Part shown: one piece after another, positions 22,043-34,451 of the stretch
Position numbering within the stretch: the first letter of the stretch is position 1
Layout of the letters: every line of letters starts with the position of its first letter
DNA from: Bolinopsis microptera
Lineage: Eukaryota; Ctenophora; Tentaculata; Lobata; Bolinopsidae
Length of the DNA: 64,000 nt
Direction: 5' to 3'
Assembly (NCBI RefSeq): GCF_026151205.1
Contig: NC_087072.1
Coordinates: 4,636,084 to 4,700,083 of the forward strand
Position numbers and translations under genes: made by a program
The notes under the pieces: generated by a model
Databases searched by the model: none
Told to the model about the DNA's origin: nothing
Seen by the model: the letters and a program-made list of their open reading frames with translations, nothing else

Positions 22043-23380
22043 GTTACATACATGTTACATGGCGAGATCTCCATCCAAAAGGATTAGTCTGCGTCGACTG
22101 CGTCATTGCTTTGTATTATACAACTTCGGCGGGTAACATTTCTCCATCCCTTTCGGTCTGCAGCTAATCTTCTCATACAATCAATCGTGAGTCCATTCCG
22201 ATCCAATCTCTGCTCAGCATCCTCAATAAATACATCATTTAAGGTCTTCCTAGGCCTGCCTCTTGATCTCTTCCCATGCTTGGGTTTCCATTCAAGTAAA
22301 TAGTTGGGTAACCGATCTTCAGGCATTCTACTGACATGTCCAAACCAACGCAGCCGTTTTGTTGTTATTATGTCAGCAAGAGCAGTTATTTATGCCCTTC
22401 TTAAAACATCCTCATTACTTACTTGATGGAACCACCTCACTCTCAGGATTCTTCTTAAGCAGTACTGATGGAAAGACTCCAATCTTCTTGTCTGCACTTG
22501 AGTCGTGTTCCATATCTCACATCCATAGGTCAGAATGGTAAGAACAGCTGCGATGTAGATTCGCACTTTGTTGTTAATGCTTATGTTCTTATTCTTCCAA
22601 ATGTTGTTGAGTTGGTTAAAAGCTCCAGTTGCTTTTCCAATCCTGACACTTATTTCTTTATCAATCTTGCCATCTGATGTAATTTTGGCACCCAAATAAG
22701 TGAATTGAGTGACCTGCTTTGCAGAGTTTCCAGCGACAGTTATATCTATGGTCCTATTCTCTGGGAGTGGGTGCTGCGATGTATCTTTCCCAATGACCAT
22801 GATCTCTGTTTTCTTTGCGTTCATCTTTAAACCCCCGAGCCCACAGTATTTCGCAATATTGTCCGTAGTTTCTTGCAGTCCTTCAACAGTGTCATCCATT
22901 CCTGCGATGTCATCAGCATAGTCCAGATCAATGACACATTTTTCCGGTTGTCTGGAACTTTGTCTGTACTGAAGAGTAAAACCACGGGATATATTTTTAA
23001 ACTTCTCTGCAAGTTCTAATCCCCAGTTAAGTACAAGATTAAAAATGGGGGGCCCTTGCACATCACCTTGTCCAGTCCCCGAATCGACATCAAACCATCT
23101 TGTCAATTCTCCATTGACACGAACTGCACTTTCAGTTGCTCTAAAGAACGCTTTGAAAACATTGATATATTTTGTCGGAAGACCATAATGTTCAAAAGCT
23201 TTCCAAATAAAGTCACGATTGATTGAATCAAAAGCAGCTTTAAAATCAATAAAGTTTATGTACAAAGGGACGTTGAATTCTATACAATTGTGTATTATAC
23301 AATGAAGTGAGTACAGCTGATCTATACAAGAACGGTTTCTCCTGAAACCACACTGATTCTCTCTGAGCAATTTAAAAAAA
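22043..23380 (-). mobile_element. 5'-truncated RTE-like LINE
   Basis: Inserted in the duplicated UGT flank. ACCAACATAAT occurs on both sides (22032-22042 and 23381-23391) while the empty paralogous site has a single copy near 16106. Coding content is reverse transcriptase from the NQCGFRRNRSC block onward. The 5' part, including the endonuclease, is lost. Confidence 0.88.
22084..23375 (-). pseudogene. RTE-like reverse transcriptase, one stop codon
   Basis: RT blocks in order: CGFRRNRSCIDQL, FIDFKAAFDSINRD (catalytic Asp), GTGQGDVQGPPIF, and DYADDIAG with the YADD box. The RTE-type end follows: TYLGAKITSDGKIDKEI, the YGCEIW region and LRRILRVRWFHQVSNEDVL. One in-frame TAA at 22387-22389 separates this from the final 80-residue tail (GKRSRGRPRKT), which is otherwise in the same frame and ends at 22084. 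The copy is 5'-truncated and has at least this one stop. Confidence 0.88.
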
Positions 23381-23679
23381 ACCAACATAATATACATGAC
23401 ATATTGACTAGTTAGAATGTTGTAATTTCGCTGAAGTCTTCCCCTCCTGATGAATATGATCGTTGAATTGCATGATAATGAAATTAGACCAAATTTAACT
23501 ACTTAGACTTGAGTCAATTATATGGGTAAACGTTTAAAACATTATGAAAGCAATTTAAAATTTAGCTATGGCTACTTCATTTTCCAACTAGTTGAGAGTC
23601 TTTACCTTCAACAAAAGCTTCTTATTTTCTTTGCTAAACTGCTAACGTAGTTTCATATCGAATAGCAATAGTTCGGTAA

Positions 23680-23727
23680 ATTAAGTTAACCCGGTATAGA
23701 ATTAAATCTATACCGGGTTAACTTAAT
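23680..23727. other. Perfect 20-bp inverted repeat
   Basis: ATTAAGTTAACCCGGTATAG and its exact complement are separated by 8 bp (AATTAAAT). The same left arm occurs once, without its partner, at about 16408-16425 in the UGT copy 1 flank. The palindrome therefore marks the far end of the duplicated segment. Confidence 0.8.
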
Positions 23728-25462
23728 AATTCACAAACAGAATTGTTTAATAACCAATATACTAACACAGTACCCTACAGGATAGCAATGGCCTCGGTTA
23801 AGCAGAAGTTAGCAAGTGCTCTGGATTTCGACAAGACTGTGGTTATCAAGCAAAATGGAAATATAAACGGGTTTGGATTTTTCTTCATAAATTTAGGAGT
23901 CTTGTGTTTCTACAGGAAACCGTTCGTTAATATTTGACTCAACCTTCAAAGCCGGATTCTCTCAGAGCATTTATTTCGAATCACTCAATCTGTACAGTTA
24001 TATACAATAAGGGCAGTACTGTGTTATAATCATCAAAACATAAGCCATACTATTCCTCTATATCATCAAGTACGATAACAGCCACAAAACGTGGTGGTAA
24101 AAGTCTTGATATTACCGTGATTGATATTACCGTGATTGAGGAAGCACAAGGTGTTTTATCATTCTGTATCAGTCCGTATCCATGACGAAATTGCTGCGCA
24201 CGTTTTTACCCCTTCAAACGAATCTTCATGGGAGCAATGGTATAGTACAAATTAATTGCTATTTGTAGCTGTGACCAGGTGCTTTCACGAAGGTTTTGTT
24301 GTGTGTTATGTTTTAAGGTGTCAGTATGGAGTGGCGAGTAGGAGGGGTCTGGCTACACCTCCATTATAATTGGTATGGATATTTTATTTCTTTTTAATTT
24401 GTCTTCTCGAAATCTGGCACTCCTGGACACCATGTTAGTCTTGTTTTCGTATTTCATGTTCTCGGATCTGTAGGACTTATAGTTTTATTTCGCAGGAGAT
24501 TTGGAACCTGATTATTATTATGGCCTTCCAAAAAGCTAAGCCGGCTGAGTATGCCTTGCTACTATAGAAAACCGAGTTGGTATCATGTCCACATGTCATA
24601 ACACATGTCATAACACATGCCTCTAAAATATAATAGGATCGCTACGTGACAGACCTCAAGTCACGTCCCTAATCTTAGCAATAATTACTTCTCAATCAAA
24701 CGTGACATTTTCACGTGCCAGTGGCATTGCAAAACAAGTACATGTCAATGGGGAGGAGACATTTGATGATGTGCTCCCTGATGTCACTGAGACCATATCA
24801 TCCAGCCTATATTGAGGTACAGATTTAAGGAGATAAGATGCACGCTGCTGCCAGAATATATTAGAGTGGGGCAGGGCACAATTAGGTTTGTCACTGCACT
24901 CAATAAGTCGACAGAATAGGTCAATATTCCTCATTTCATGCCTGGAACTCGGCGGGGTTTTCTTTTTTTGGCGACTTTCTCATTGCTTTGACAAAGAGAA
25001 TTGCCGTCGTGGGAAGATTCCAGACTACTAGTTTGGGAGGGACTGTCAGGTGGTTTTGGCTGGTGTTTTTATTCAATCCCACATGCACATGAAAACAAAA
25101 ATCATCAAAGACGACCCGCTCACGGAAAAGCTCAGACAATCGAACATTGAACTAATCGATAACAATTATTATATAAAATATTATACCTCGAGGAGGCCTG
25201 TACAGTATATCATATATTAGATTAATATGGAACTTCAGCTGAAATTAAGCGAATACTATGAATCTTAAAGCTAATTCGAAAATTTTTTGTTTGTTGTATC
25301 GCGCAATTAATCTCCACCAAAGATTACTCCCTCACTTCATAGTTCATAGTCTTTATTTCACTATTACAATAGTGAAACAAATCTGACCAATCTCCGTGCA
25401 ATCTAAATAATATCATCATAATTCCACTTTATATTTCACACTATTTCACTTATATTTTTCAG
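23728..25462. other. No gene resolved; 5' end of WD40 gene expected here
   Basis: The first coding exon of the WD40 gene must lie in or before this stretch, because the exon at 25463 opens with a single base that completes a codon. I found no start codon with a matching phase-2 donor that I trust. Short frames at 23743-23937 (plus) and 24692-25139 (minus) have no recognisable content. Confidence 0.4.
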
Positions 25463-28400
25463 GGTGCACCAAGCCTCAAAAGCGATCAACATAAAGCGTG
25501 TAATCCCTACATTTAGTGTTAACGGCGTGTACAGTTGCCAGTTATCATCAGTCTCAGATCAACTGGCAATGGGGTACGGAAATGGGGACGTTGAAGTGAG
25601 TACTTGCTACTTAGAGTTGTATCTTAACATTTATTAAACCAATAGATACTTAAGATAATATATAATATATGTTATCACAATATGAACTTCTAGTTAGTAT
25701 TTTAGCTTACCAAGTTGAGCTAGAACCTGAAACAACAGTACACTTTACAACAATATTTCGGCAAAGTAAAAACTCGAGTAAAAACAAACTGCAGTGCCAA
25801 GGTTGGTGGTGAACAAAGGCAAAAGGCACAACAACAACAGATCAACTAACAGATATATTGACCAATGGCCTATAAGTAAATTAACAACAGAGTTTAATGT
25901 TGTTAACACGAGCTGCGGTACCAGGTGCCCTATCAGGAGTTCACACTTCACACTTTAAGATTACAGCTGTGCTAACTTTATACCACTTCTGGCTTATCAC
26001 TAATGATCTAATCACGTGATCAGAACGGTGAAGTTGTTAGCACGTGACCACCTCGTGGTGTGCTCTGTGTGTAAGGTCCGAGGTCTCTTCCACTATCGGG
26101 GCACGAGGCTTTTCAAAAATAAATCAATTACGTTGGATTCGAGAACGTGAACCCAAGGACACGTTTTAAATTTCAATTTATATATCCTACTGTCCTATTA
26201 GTTACTAGGATACAAAGACACCTTCATGCAATCCGATCAAGTTCTACAGAATACTAACGCGGTATCTTTTTGCATGCAATTTTTGGATGTCTGATTTCAG
26301 CCCTATTATATCGCAGAGACGTCTGAAATCTGAATTATCATTGCGAAGTTTGTTGGAAAATTTAATTTTTTTCAAACGGCGGAAATTTCAATTGTTCCTA
26401 CAGCACGTCCAACTGTATTCGATAATGTTTAACAGATAAAACTGAGCATGAGTATATTGTTAAAGATCTCAAGAGTTTCAAAACGTGGCTGAGTATGGAA
26501 AACGTGACAATTGGAAGCTAAAAGAACTCGACTTTTTCAATCACATGTGGCTTCTTCACGCATTGCATAGTGTCCGACCAAAAAGGTACTTTTAGGTGCT
26601 CGCCCCAAATTATATAAGAGAATTGGTCGTTTTTTGAGGCTAGACCGATCTTAGAAGCCACCTTTAAACAGTATTTCAGTAAATCTTTCAATCAAATATT
26701 TGAACGTGAGTAGACAAAGTAAGTATTAACAGTTTAGATCAAGTAATATTTGGCACCGATGGACCAACATTTAAACAATACAATGGTTATCATGATATTA
26801 AATTCACATGTGAACTAATGAGGGCCATAGGTTAAGATATTGAGTCGCAACTTGGATCTTATCGTTTGTTTATAACGTATCCAACAGTAGGGCCACCCCA
26901 TACGGGATATCAAAATTGCACAGTCAGAAGTGCCGCTATTGTGTGTTATTGAGCAAAATGGCCCTTGAAGTGGGTAGCAGAAAACGGGCGCCAAGAAACG
27001 CATTGAATTTGAAATTTGAGGATAAAAATCTGATAACCAAATTATATTATGATAAATATTATCAATCATAATATAATTTTATATCATACTAGAAAGCCCG
27101 GGAGGAAGTTAATAGTATTCTTCGATAGTCAGTTTTTATAGCATCAAAAAATATCCTTCACAACCGAAAATACAGCCAATTAAAATGTAGCTCGCACTGA
27201 ACACAACGTAATTACAACAAAACCGATGGAAATGTCGTAACAACATTCATTGCACGTGCACTTGCACTTTTGAACACCGTTACCATGGTTACCATGCAAC
27301 TTCCTATTTTCTACCTAATTTGCACGTGGGCGGTCGTACAAACAGAAACTGTTGATTACGTAATCCCCAGCCAAACCACCCTCCCCCCCCGGTCATCCAC
27401 CGCTATCATTTAAAACCCCCTCCCCCGGCTGGTTACGTAATATTTGAACGTCTTACCCACAGGTTTATAATGTAGAGACCGGAGAACAGATCTCTCTTAT
27501 CCAGAATGTTTGTAAAAACCTTCCTGTTACTTCCATCAGATACCTTTACGGCTCTGGAGCTTTCTTCGCAACAGGTTACTTTAGTTCACACATACTATAC
27601 ATCATGCTTCTTTTAGTTTCGTTCTGCGCTAAAACTTCTGCCTTTACAAGATGATCGCGTTGTTATTGAAATGTACGACAACTGATCACAAATGATGTCT
27701 TTTTTAACGATTAAGACAAAACATTACTCATCATTTGACGTTCGATCATAATCCGTTTTAAAACGCCCAAACGACGACATTGTTCAATTGAACAGCCATT
27801 ACATGAGTAATATAAGTATATCCAGTGTTCTGAACACATTACTTATTATATTTATAATCCTCCGAATATTTCCAGGTCCTAGTGGTAAAGTGCGGCAGAT
27901 AGACCCCTCACAAAACATAAACCAGTGGGTTTTGGAGTTAGATAACAACGAGATAAACTGTGTAGACGTTAATCTTGATAACACCTATCTCGCGCTAGTC
28001 GGCAAGGTTTTACTACTTACATTTCTTACTAGTGTTAATTTAATGTTTGAAGAGAAGTCTCCATTCAATGAGCTGCAAACTAGTTAAATATGGATTATAT
28101 TAGAGCCAGGCCAGCCTAACTCCGGGCTCATTGTCGGTAGCATTTGTTTGAGCTCACTCTAGTCTCAAGTACGTGTTTTCACTGTGAACAATTAATTTGT
28201 AGTTACTCTTTTAATTGATGCCGCTCTAGGAACTAATAATACTGCTAACTTTGATCGTTTGTTTTGAAGTAACCAATGCTACTTGTCTCCTCGACTTAAA
28301 CTATCTGCTAACTGTTTTGAAGTTACCGATGCTCCTTGCGAAGGTGATCTTGTGTTTTACAGATAACATCATAGCACATCACACAAGTTTTACAAGTTTC

Positions 28401-31400
28401 ACATAACACAGCCCTTAATTCGCTCATATACATTATACATGCACAAGTGAGCCGATTTAAAGATGTCTGCCTTTATAGTTTACTTAACAGTTAACATTTG
28501 AAGTTTACGAAGCACGACTAAAGTTTGTTGCTCGTTATAATTCATCTTTGCAGCGGTTAAATGAGAGCGCGCGCCGACTTAAATAATAAAAAAGGATAAT
28601 TTAAAGATCGAACACGTGAATTTAACATATTTTAACAATATTTTGACGTTATAATTGGCTTTTCCAGTTACCATACGTGTTTGTCTATGACGTGGAGACT
28701 TTCAAAGTGCTTACTGTTTTTGAAGGACCTAAAGGAATTAGGTAAGTAAAAGATGTGATATTTTCTGCAGAAAAATATATTGTTTGAAAGTTAAACAAAC
28801 TTTAGATGCCGATCATGTGACATCCAGTATTGACTTTACACTGTCTGACTAATTAATTCGGAAAGACGCACAGTATTAAAAGTATTAAAAGTAAGCGAAA
28901 TTTAAAGATCGACTGGGAAAAACAATTTCCTGATCTCGTACAAAATCTGTGCACGTCAAAGAAAAGAACATTCAATTATTGTTACAATGAAAGTAGCAGT
29001 GAAAATAGGAAGGTTTTATGTTTTGACCGAGTGGCCTGAGAAAATAAGATTGTTCTGCACAATATTATGTGTTCGTGAAAATACCAAGGTGATTAATAGA
29101 ATAACTTAATTAAAATTTTCACATTTCAAAACGGTTAGAATTTCATCTAACTGCAAACTTACGTTAAAAATGAAATAATTAATAAAACGTGAGGAGGGGT
29201 ACTTAGTACTTCAGATGAAAATACGAATATCAGATGAACCTTCGCTGGTCCTGAATCTGGTGAATTAGATTTATCCTGTGATGAACTGTGAGACTAATCT
29301 ATAAATTCCTTTGAAGGCTCGTAATTTGAAATTCGATACGTGAACTGACCCGCATTGGGCAATGTGCTAAGTCGGCCGCCAGTCGATTTGATTAGGCCCA
29401 AAACGGCTGACATAAACCTTTAATTGGGATGGGAGCAGTTTCATGACTGACTGATGAGTTGTTGTCCAGTGAGCAACTGTCTAGTGAAGGGACTGTATAC
29501 TGAAAACACATTATCATGCTATCTTCTCAAGTCTACTCAATCAGCCACTTTTCATTGACCACAGCGTTATACTTCGTTGTGAAGTGTCTGTAATGTGGGC
29601 TACTGTGTCTATGCATTGTTATGCACACAAGCACTTTATCGTAGCGTAATATGAAAATGTCGGAAATATTCACAGGCTAGTACTGGTTTTAAAATAAAGA
29701 ATATAACAGTTTTAAACTTGTGTAATTATATACTTGTTGGTTTATTGGGTTCATTGTGATTAAGATGTATTGGCCTATTGGTGAGATGACAGAAGTGTCT
29801 TTAACTTTGCTGCTCAAAAAACATGGAGCTCATTCTTATCTGGGCTGTTTCCACAGAACTCCATTGGAACTGGGTTCATTACCTATTCAAACTTATTTTG
29901 CTACACAGACCCCTTCCTCAAAATAACGAATCAAGTTTTTTATTACTTCTTTTTTATTACTTTTCGGCTTACTGAAATCATGAAACGATTTTAAGTCGCC
30001 AAAATTTCTGTTTGATTAAAAATGCACGACAGCCTCATCCGAATGTTACCGAACAAATTGAAAAATCATACCAGGAAAATTAATTTAAAAGTTGATTAAT
30101 AAAACCCCCCGTTATCAAATTTCAAAACAATGCCACGCCGCTAATAAATTATTGCCCGATGTTTTAATCGATTCCACGATTCTAAGAATGTAAAAGATTT
30201 GCTGCCCTTCTGGAGTATTTACGGATAGTCAGTTGGTGGGATATTGACAGATCAGTGTCATCAGATTATGGTTTATACTAACTGATATACGCCCTCGAAT
30301 TCCCTACCAACAACCTACCAATAACCTACCAATAACCTACCAACAACTTACCAATAACCTACCAACAACCTACCAATAACCTACCAATAACCTACCAATA
30401 ACCTACCAACAACTTACCAACAACCTACCAATAACCTACCAACAACCTACCAATAACCTACCAACAACCTACCAATAACCTATCAATAACCTACCAATAA
30501 CCTACCAACAACCTACCAATAACCTACCAATAACCTACCAATAACCTACCAATAACCTAACAATAACCTACCAATAACCTACCAATAACCTACCAATAAC
30601 CTACTAACACATACTAACAACCTACCAATAACCTACCAATAACCTACCAACAACTTACCAATAACCTATCAATAACCTACCAATAACCTACCAACAACCT
30701 ACCAATAACCTACCAATAACCTACCAATAACCTACCAATAACCCAACAATAACCTACCAATAACCTACCAATAACCTATCAATAACCTACCAATAACCTA
30801 CCAACAACCTACCAATAACCTACCAATAACCTACCAATAACCTACCAATAACCTATCAATAACCTACCAATAACCTACCAACAACTTACCAACAACCTAC
30901 CAATAACCTACCAACAACCTACCGATAACCTACCAACAACCTACCAATAACATATCAATAACCTACCAATAACCTACCAACAACCTACCAATAACCTACC
31001 AATAACCTACCAATAACCTACCAATAACCTAACAATAACCTACCAATAACCTACCAATAACCTATCAATAACCTACCAATAACCTACCAACAACCTACCA
31101 ATAACCTACCAATAACCTACCAATAACCTACCAATAACCTATCAATAACCTACCAATAACCTACCAACAACCTACCAATAACCTACCAATAACCTACCAA
31201 CAACTTACCAACAACCTACCAATAACCTACCAACAACCTACCAATAACCTACCAACAACCTACCAATAACCTATCAATAACCTACCAATAACCTACCAAC
31301 AACCTACCAATAACCTACCAATAACCTAACAATAACCTACCAATAACCTACCAACAACCTACCAATAACCTACCAATAACCTACCAATAACCTACCAATA

Positions 31401-33827
31401 ACCTAACAATAACCTACCAATAACCTACCAATAACCTACCAATAACCTACCAATAACCTAACAATAACCTACCAATAACCTACCAATAACCTACCAATAA
31501 CCTACTAACACATACTAACAACCCACTAACAACGTTGCCATTAGGGCGTAGCTCCTCGTGAGCCTCTCTTGTCGTGAATTCCTCTCTCACGTGCGCTTCT
31601 TCTTATCTCCTCTTAATTTTTCGTCGTCTTACCGAAATCAAATTAAAAAATCATATCAAGAAAATCGATAATTAAAATTAAATATTAAAACCGCCCAAAA
31701 TTATGTAGTTGCCCAGTTCCACCTCCCAACTGGATGGTGGACTGGAATTACCAAAATAACTGTACAACAACCGTTACCGCTGATCCTTGTCCGCTGCATT
31801 CTCTGAACAGTGTATACCATTTGCTGTTTGCAGGAACTGTTCGGTGTGCTTTGCACTTGAAAATACATCTGGTCAGTACATAATTATGGAACTAGTTGAC
31901 TTGTGGTTATTAGCAATTAAACCAAGAACTAGATATTTCAGTCTGGAGGGATCCCAAACAGGGCACTCACAGCGCCTCTTCGTAACCAAGTTCGATCCTG
32001 TAGACAAGTTTACTGTGATGAGTGCGGGGTGGGACAGCAGTGTCAAACTCTGGGACACTAGAACTAACAGTGTCATTTGGAATGTCTCTGGTAGGTTGGA
32101 TTAAATAACTTTAAAGTCCAAATCCAGGCCTTAACTATGATTCAATTGTCTCTGCACGAAGCCTCCCAGATTCAATTTCTTGTTCAACTGCGATTTAAAC
32201 TGATTATATGGTTTATCATTGATGCATTATTCTTCATTCAAATGGAGACAAATTTTTAAAAAAAATTTCATATTTCAGTCAATAACAATGCTCAAAATAA
32301 TAATCTGCATGCTAATTGTGAGCTTATTGTGTGCTAATTATGTGGTAACTACTTCATATTACAGGTCCCAAAGTATGCGGTGAAGGAATTGACAAGTCAG
32401 GAAATTATTTAGTAACAGCATCTTGGTTTGTTAAAGACGCTCTGCAGGTAAATCCTAAATTATTTAAGTATTTTAGAATTTATTTGTTAAATGTTATTGT
32501 TAGCTTGTAGAGTTCGTGTGCTTGTTTGTCACTGACAAAAGAACATATTACTTACCGACTGCTGCATTCACGAATGCGTCATGTTGAAGAATTGTTTATT
32601 TGGAAAACAGCTTCTGTCAATAAAGTTGGTTCTAATTAGATTTACGCTTCAATAAATGAAAACATTGCATATAATAGTGCACGTCAATTTCATATGCGTT
32701 GCCCACTGTATTTGAATTCGGCAGAAGCCGCTGGATAGTAGATATATTCGATACAAGTCAAGCTTAGTCTCTATTGATGAATAAGAGTCGTAAAAAACAA
32801 AGGCCTTTTGTCTCGTATCCAGGATAATTGGCCCTAACGAGTTTGTGCGATGTTAAAGCAGGGTAGATTTACAAAGAAAGGGTGTTCATTAGTCACGCAT
32901 AGAGGAATGTTTGGAGTTTTTTTGAATCCCCGATTGTCATCAGTCGCTAAATGTATCAGGTTTGTTTGGCATTGAAGTTCATACAATTTTTCGCGGTATT
33001 CGCAATTCGGCAAGTGCTTATTGTTGTCTGGTTACTGACTGGTCTGGCAAAATAAAATCGGTCACAAAGTACTACCACGTGTTTTCATTTGATTTGGAAC
33101 CCGCGTAAATATTGTAATGATGCAAATCTTAATTTCAGCAGTTAGTGAGTTACCGCGCATCTATACTATATAAGTATTATATACTATAAAATATAGACTA
33201 TATATATACTAGCTTCTAAGCTATGCGCGCTAAGCTAAACTCTACTGTATCATTACATTATTAAAAATGATGAAGTCTAGTTGAGCCGTACTATACAGTA
33301 TACTCAGTAAAAACCACGTGAAATTTGAATGAATTAGTCATTAGCCATGATCATTTTGCTTATTTCGCTCCATTTCAACCATAAAGATATAACATCCTCA
33401 GTTATGGGATACCAGATCTCAGAAACTGGTCTCGACTCTGAATTGTCGAACTGTGGAGGATTCAGAGTTTTTGTACTGCGGACAGTTTTACACCCACGAC
33501 AAAGTCATCTGTGGAGGAAGTGGGGTCACAAATGCTAAACTCGTGGATACTGTGGAGAATAAGGTACTGTTTAAATTAAACGTGCATATAAATAAACCGA
33601 TTTTCAGTGAACTTTCTGCTTTCAAATTATATTTTTGGTTCAGTTAAAAAAGATTGAAAGAAGTTTATTTTTCCGCAGAACAATTTGACGCTGATTTAAT
33701 ATCCCAGGTAGTTGACGAGGTTATGACAAATCTGAAAGTGATGCAGAGCTTGTGCCTGTCACGTGAGAGGAAGATGTGTGTGACAGCTGGTCTGGGAGAC
33801 CACGCCACGTGCGCCACTTTCTCATGA
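25463..33827 (+). CDS. WD40-repeat protein, eight exons, 5' end missing
   Basis: Exons 25463-25595, 27463-27574, 27876-28006, 28668-28741, 31942-32090, 32365-32447, 33423-33563 and 33708-33827 (TGA) all have AG/GT borders and compatible phases; together they give 313 residues. Visible WD motifs include GYGNGDVEVYNVETGE, GPSGKVRQID, LPYVFVYDVETFKVL, and SAGWDSSVKLWDTRT, the best match to the repeat consensus. The later repeats have GPKVCGEGIDKSGNYLVTAS and a GGSG turn. A seven-blade propeller is likely, acting as a protein-interaction scaffold. The pattern (IC)G-GID...LVTAS is shared with a group of little-studied WD40 proteins, so I give no symbol. The start codon was not found. Intron 4 is 3.2 kb and contains a minisatellite. 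The gene converges with the EF-hand gene, the stops being 625 bp apart. Confidence 0.85.
28742..30300. other. WD40 gene intron 4, left part
   Basis: Intronic sequence without a recognisable gene or element. Confidence 0.5.
30302..31532. repeat. 11-bp minisatellite, ~110 copies
   Basis: An 11-bp unit (CCTACCAATAA, with CAACAA and TATCAA variants) fills 1.2 kb inside an intron of the WD40 gene. Variant order recurs in blocks, and the sequence CTACTAACACATACTAACAA occurs at 30601 and again at the right end (31502). This suggests growth by block duplication as well as slippage. Confidence 0.95.
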
Positions 33828-34451
33828 CATCAGAGCTTTCCAGAAACTTGTCGATAAATTCTTCCGGTCAGATGCTCTGTGGAGTGAAAAACGTTGAATA
33901 GAACTTTGTAGAAAATCAGACGAAGCAGGCAAAGTATTTATAAAAACAGAGTTCTATATTGGTGATCACGTTTTTTCAAGAACTTCAGTCTTTAATTGAT
34001 TTAAAGTCACGTATTTGTATTTGACAAAACTCTTTTCAGTATTCTTTAGCTTTTAAGATATAATACGACCGTCAACGGTTTTGTATTTAGTTTTTGCGAT
34101 ATCTGTTCCGAAATACAGTGTAAAAATGTATGTTGGTTTTAATTAAACGATAATATTGTTCCCATAGAACTCAGAAGCAATTCATTTTTTCATGTTAAAA
34201 CAACCAAAATAAAAATTGTGACACGGTACAAGAATCAAAAGCAAGTAAGATTCAGTTTCCTGTGATCTAAAACTTCATATTTTTGCAATAATAACAGGAA
34301 AACCCAGGATTTTGCAAAATAAAATCTCATGATAAAAACAATATTTGTTTTGTTCTGATCAAATTTTTTAAAATCTCCCGAGCGACAATTTAAAATCAAA
34401 TAAGAATCTCAACTCCCAATGTTAACAACTCTGAATTAAAAGTAGCTTCTA

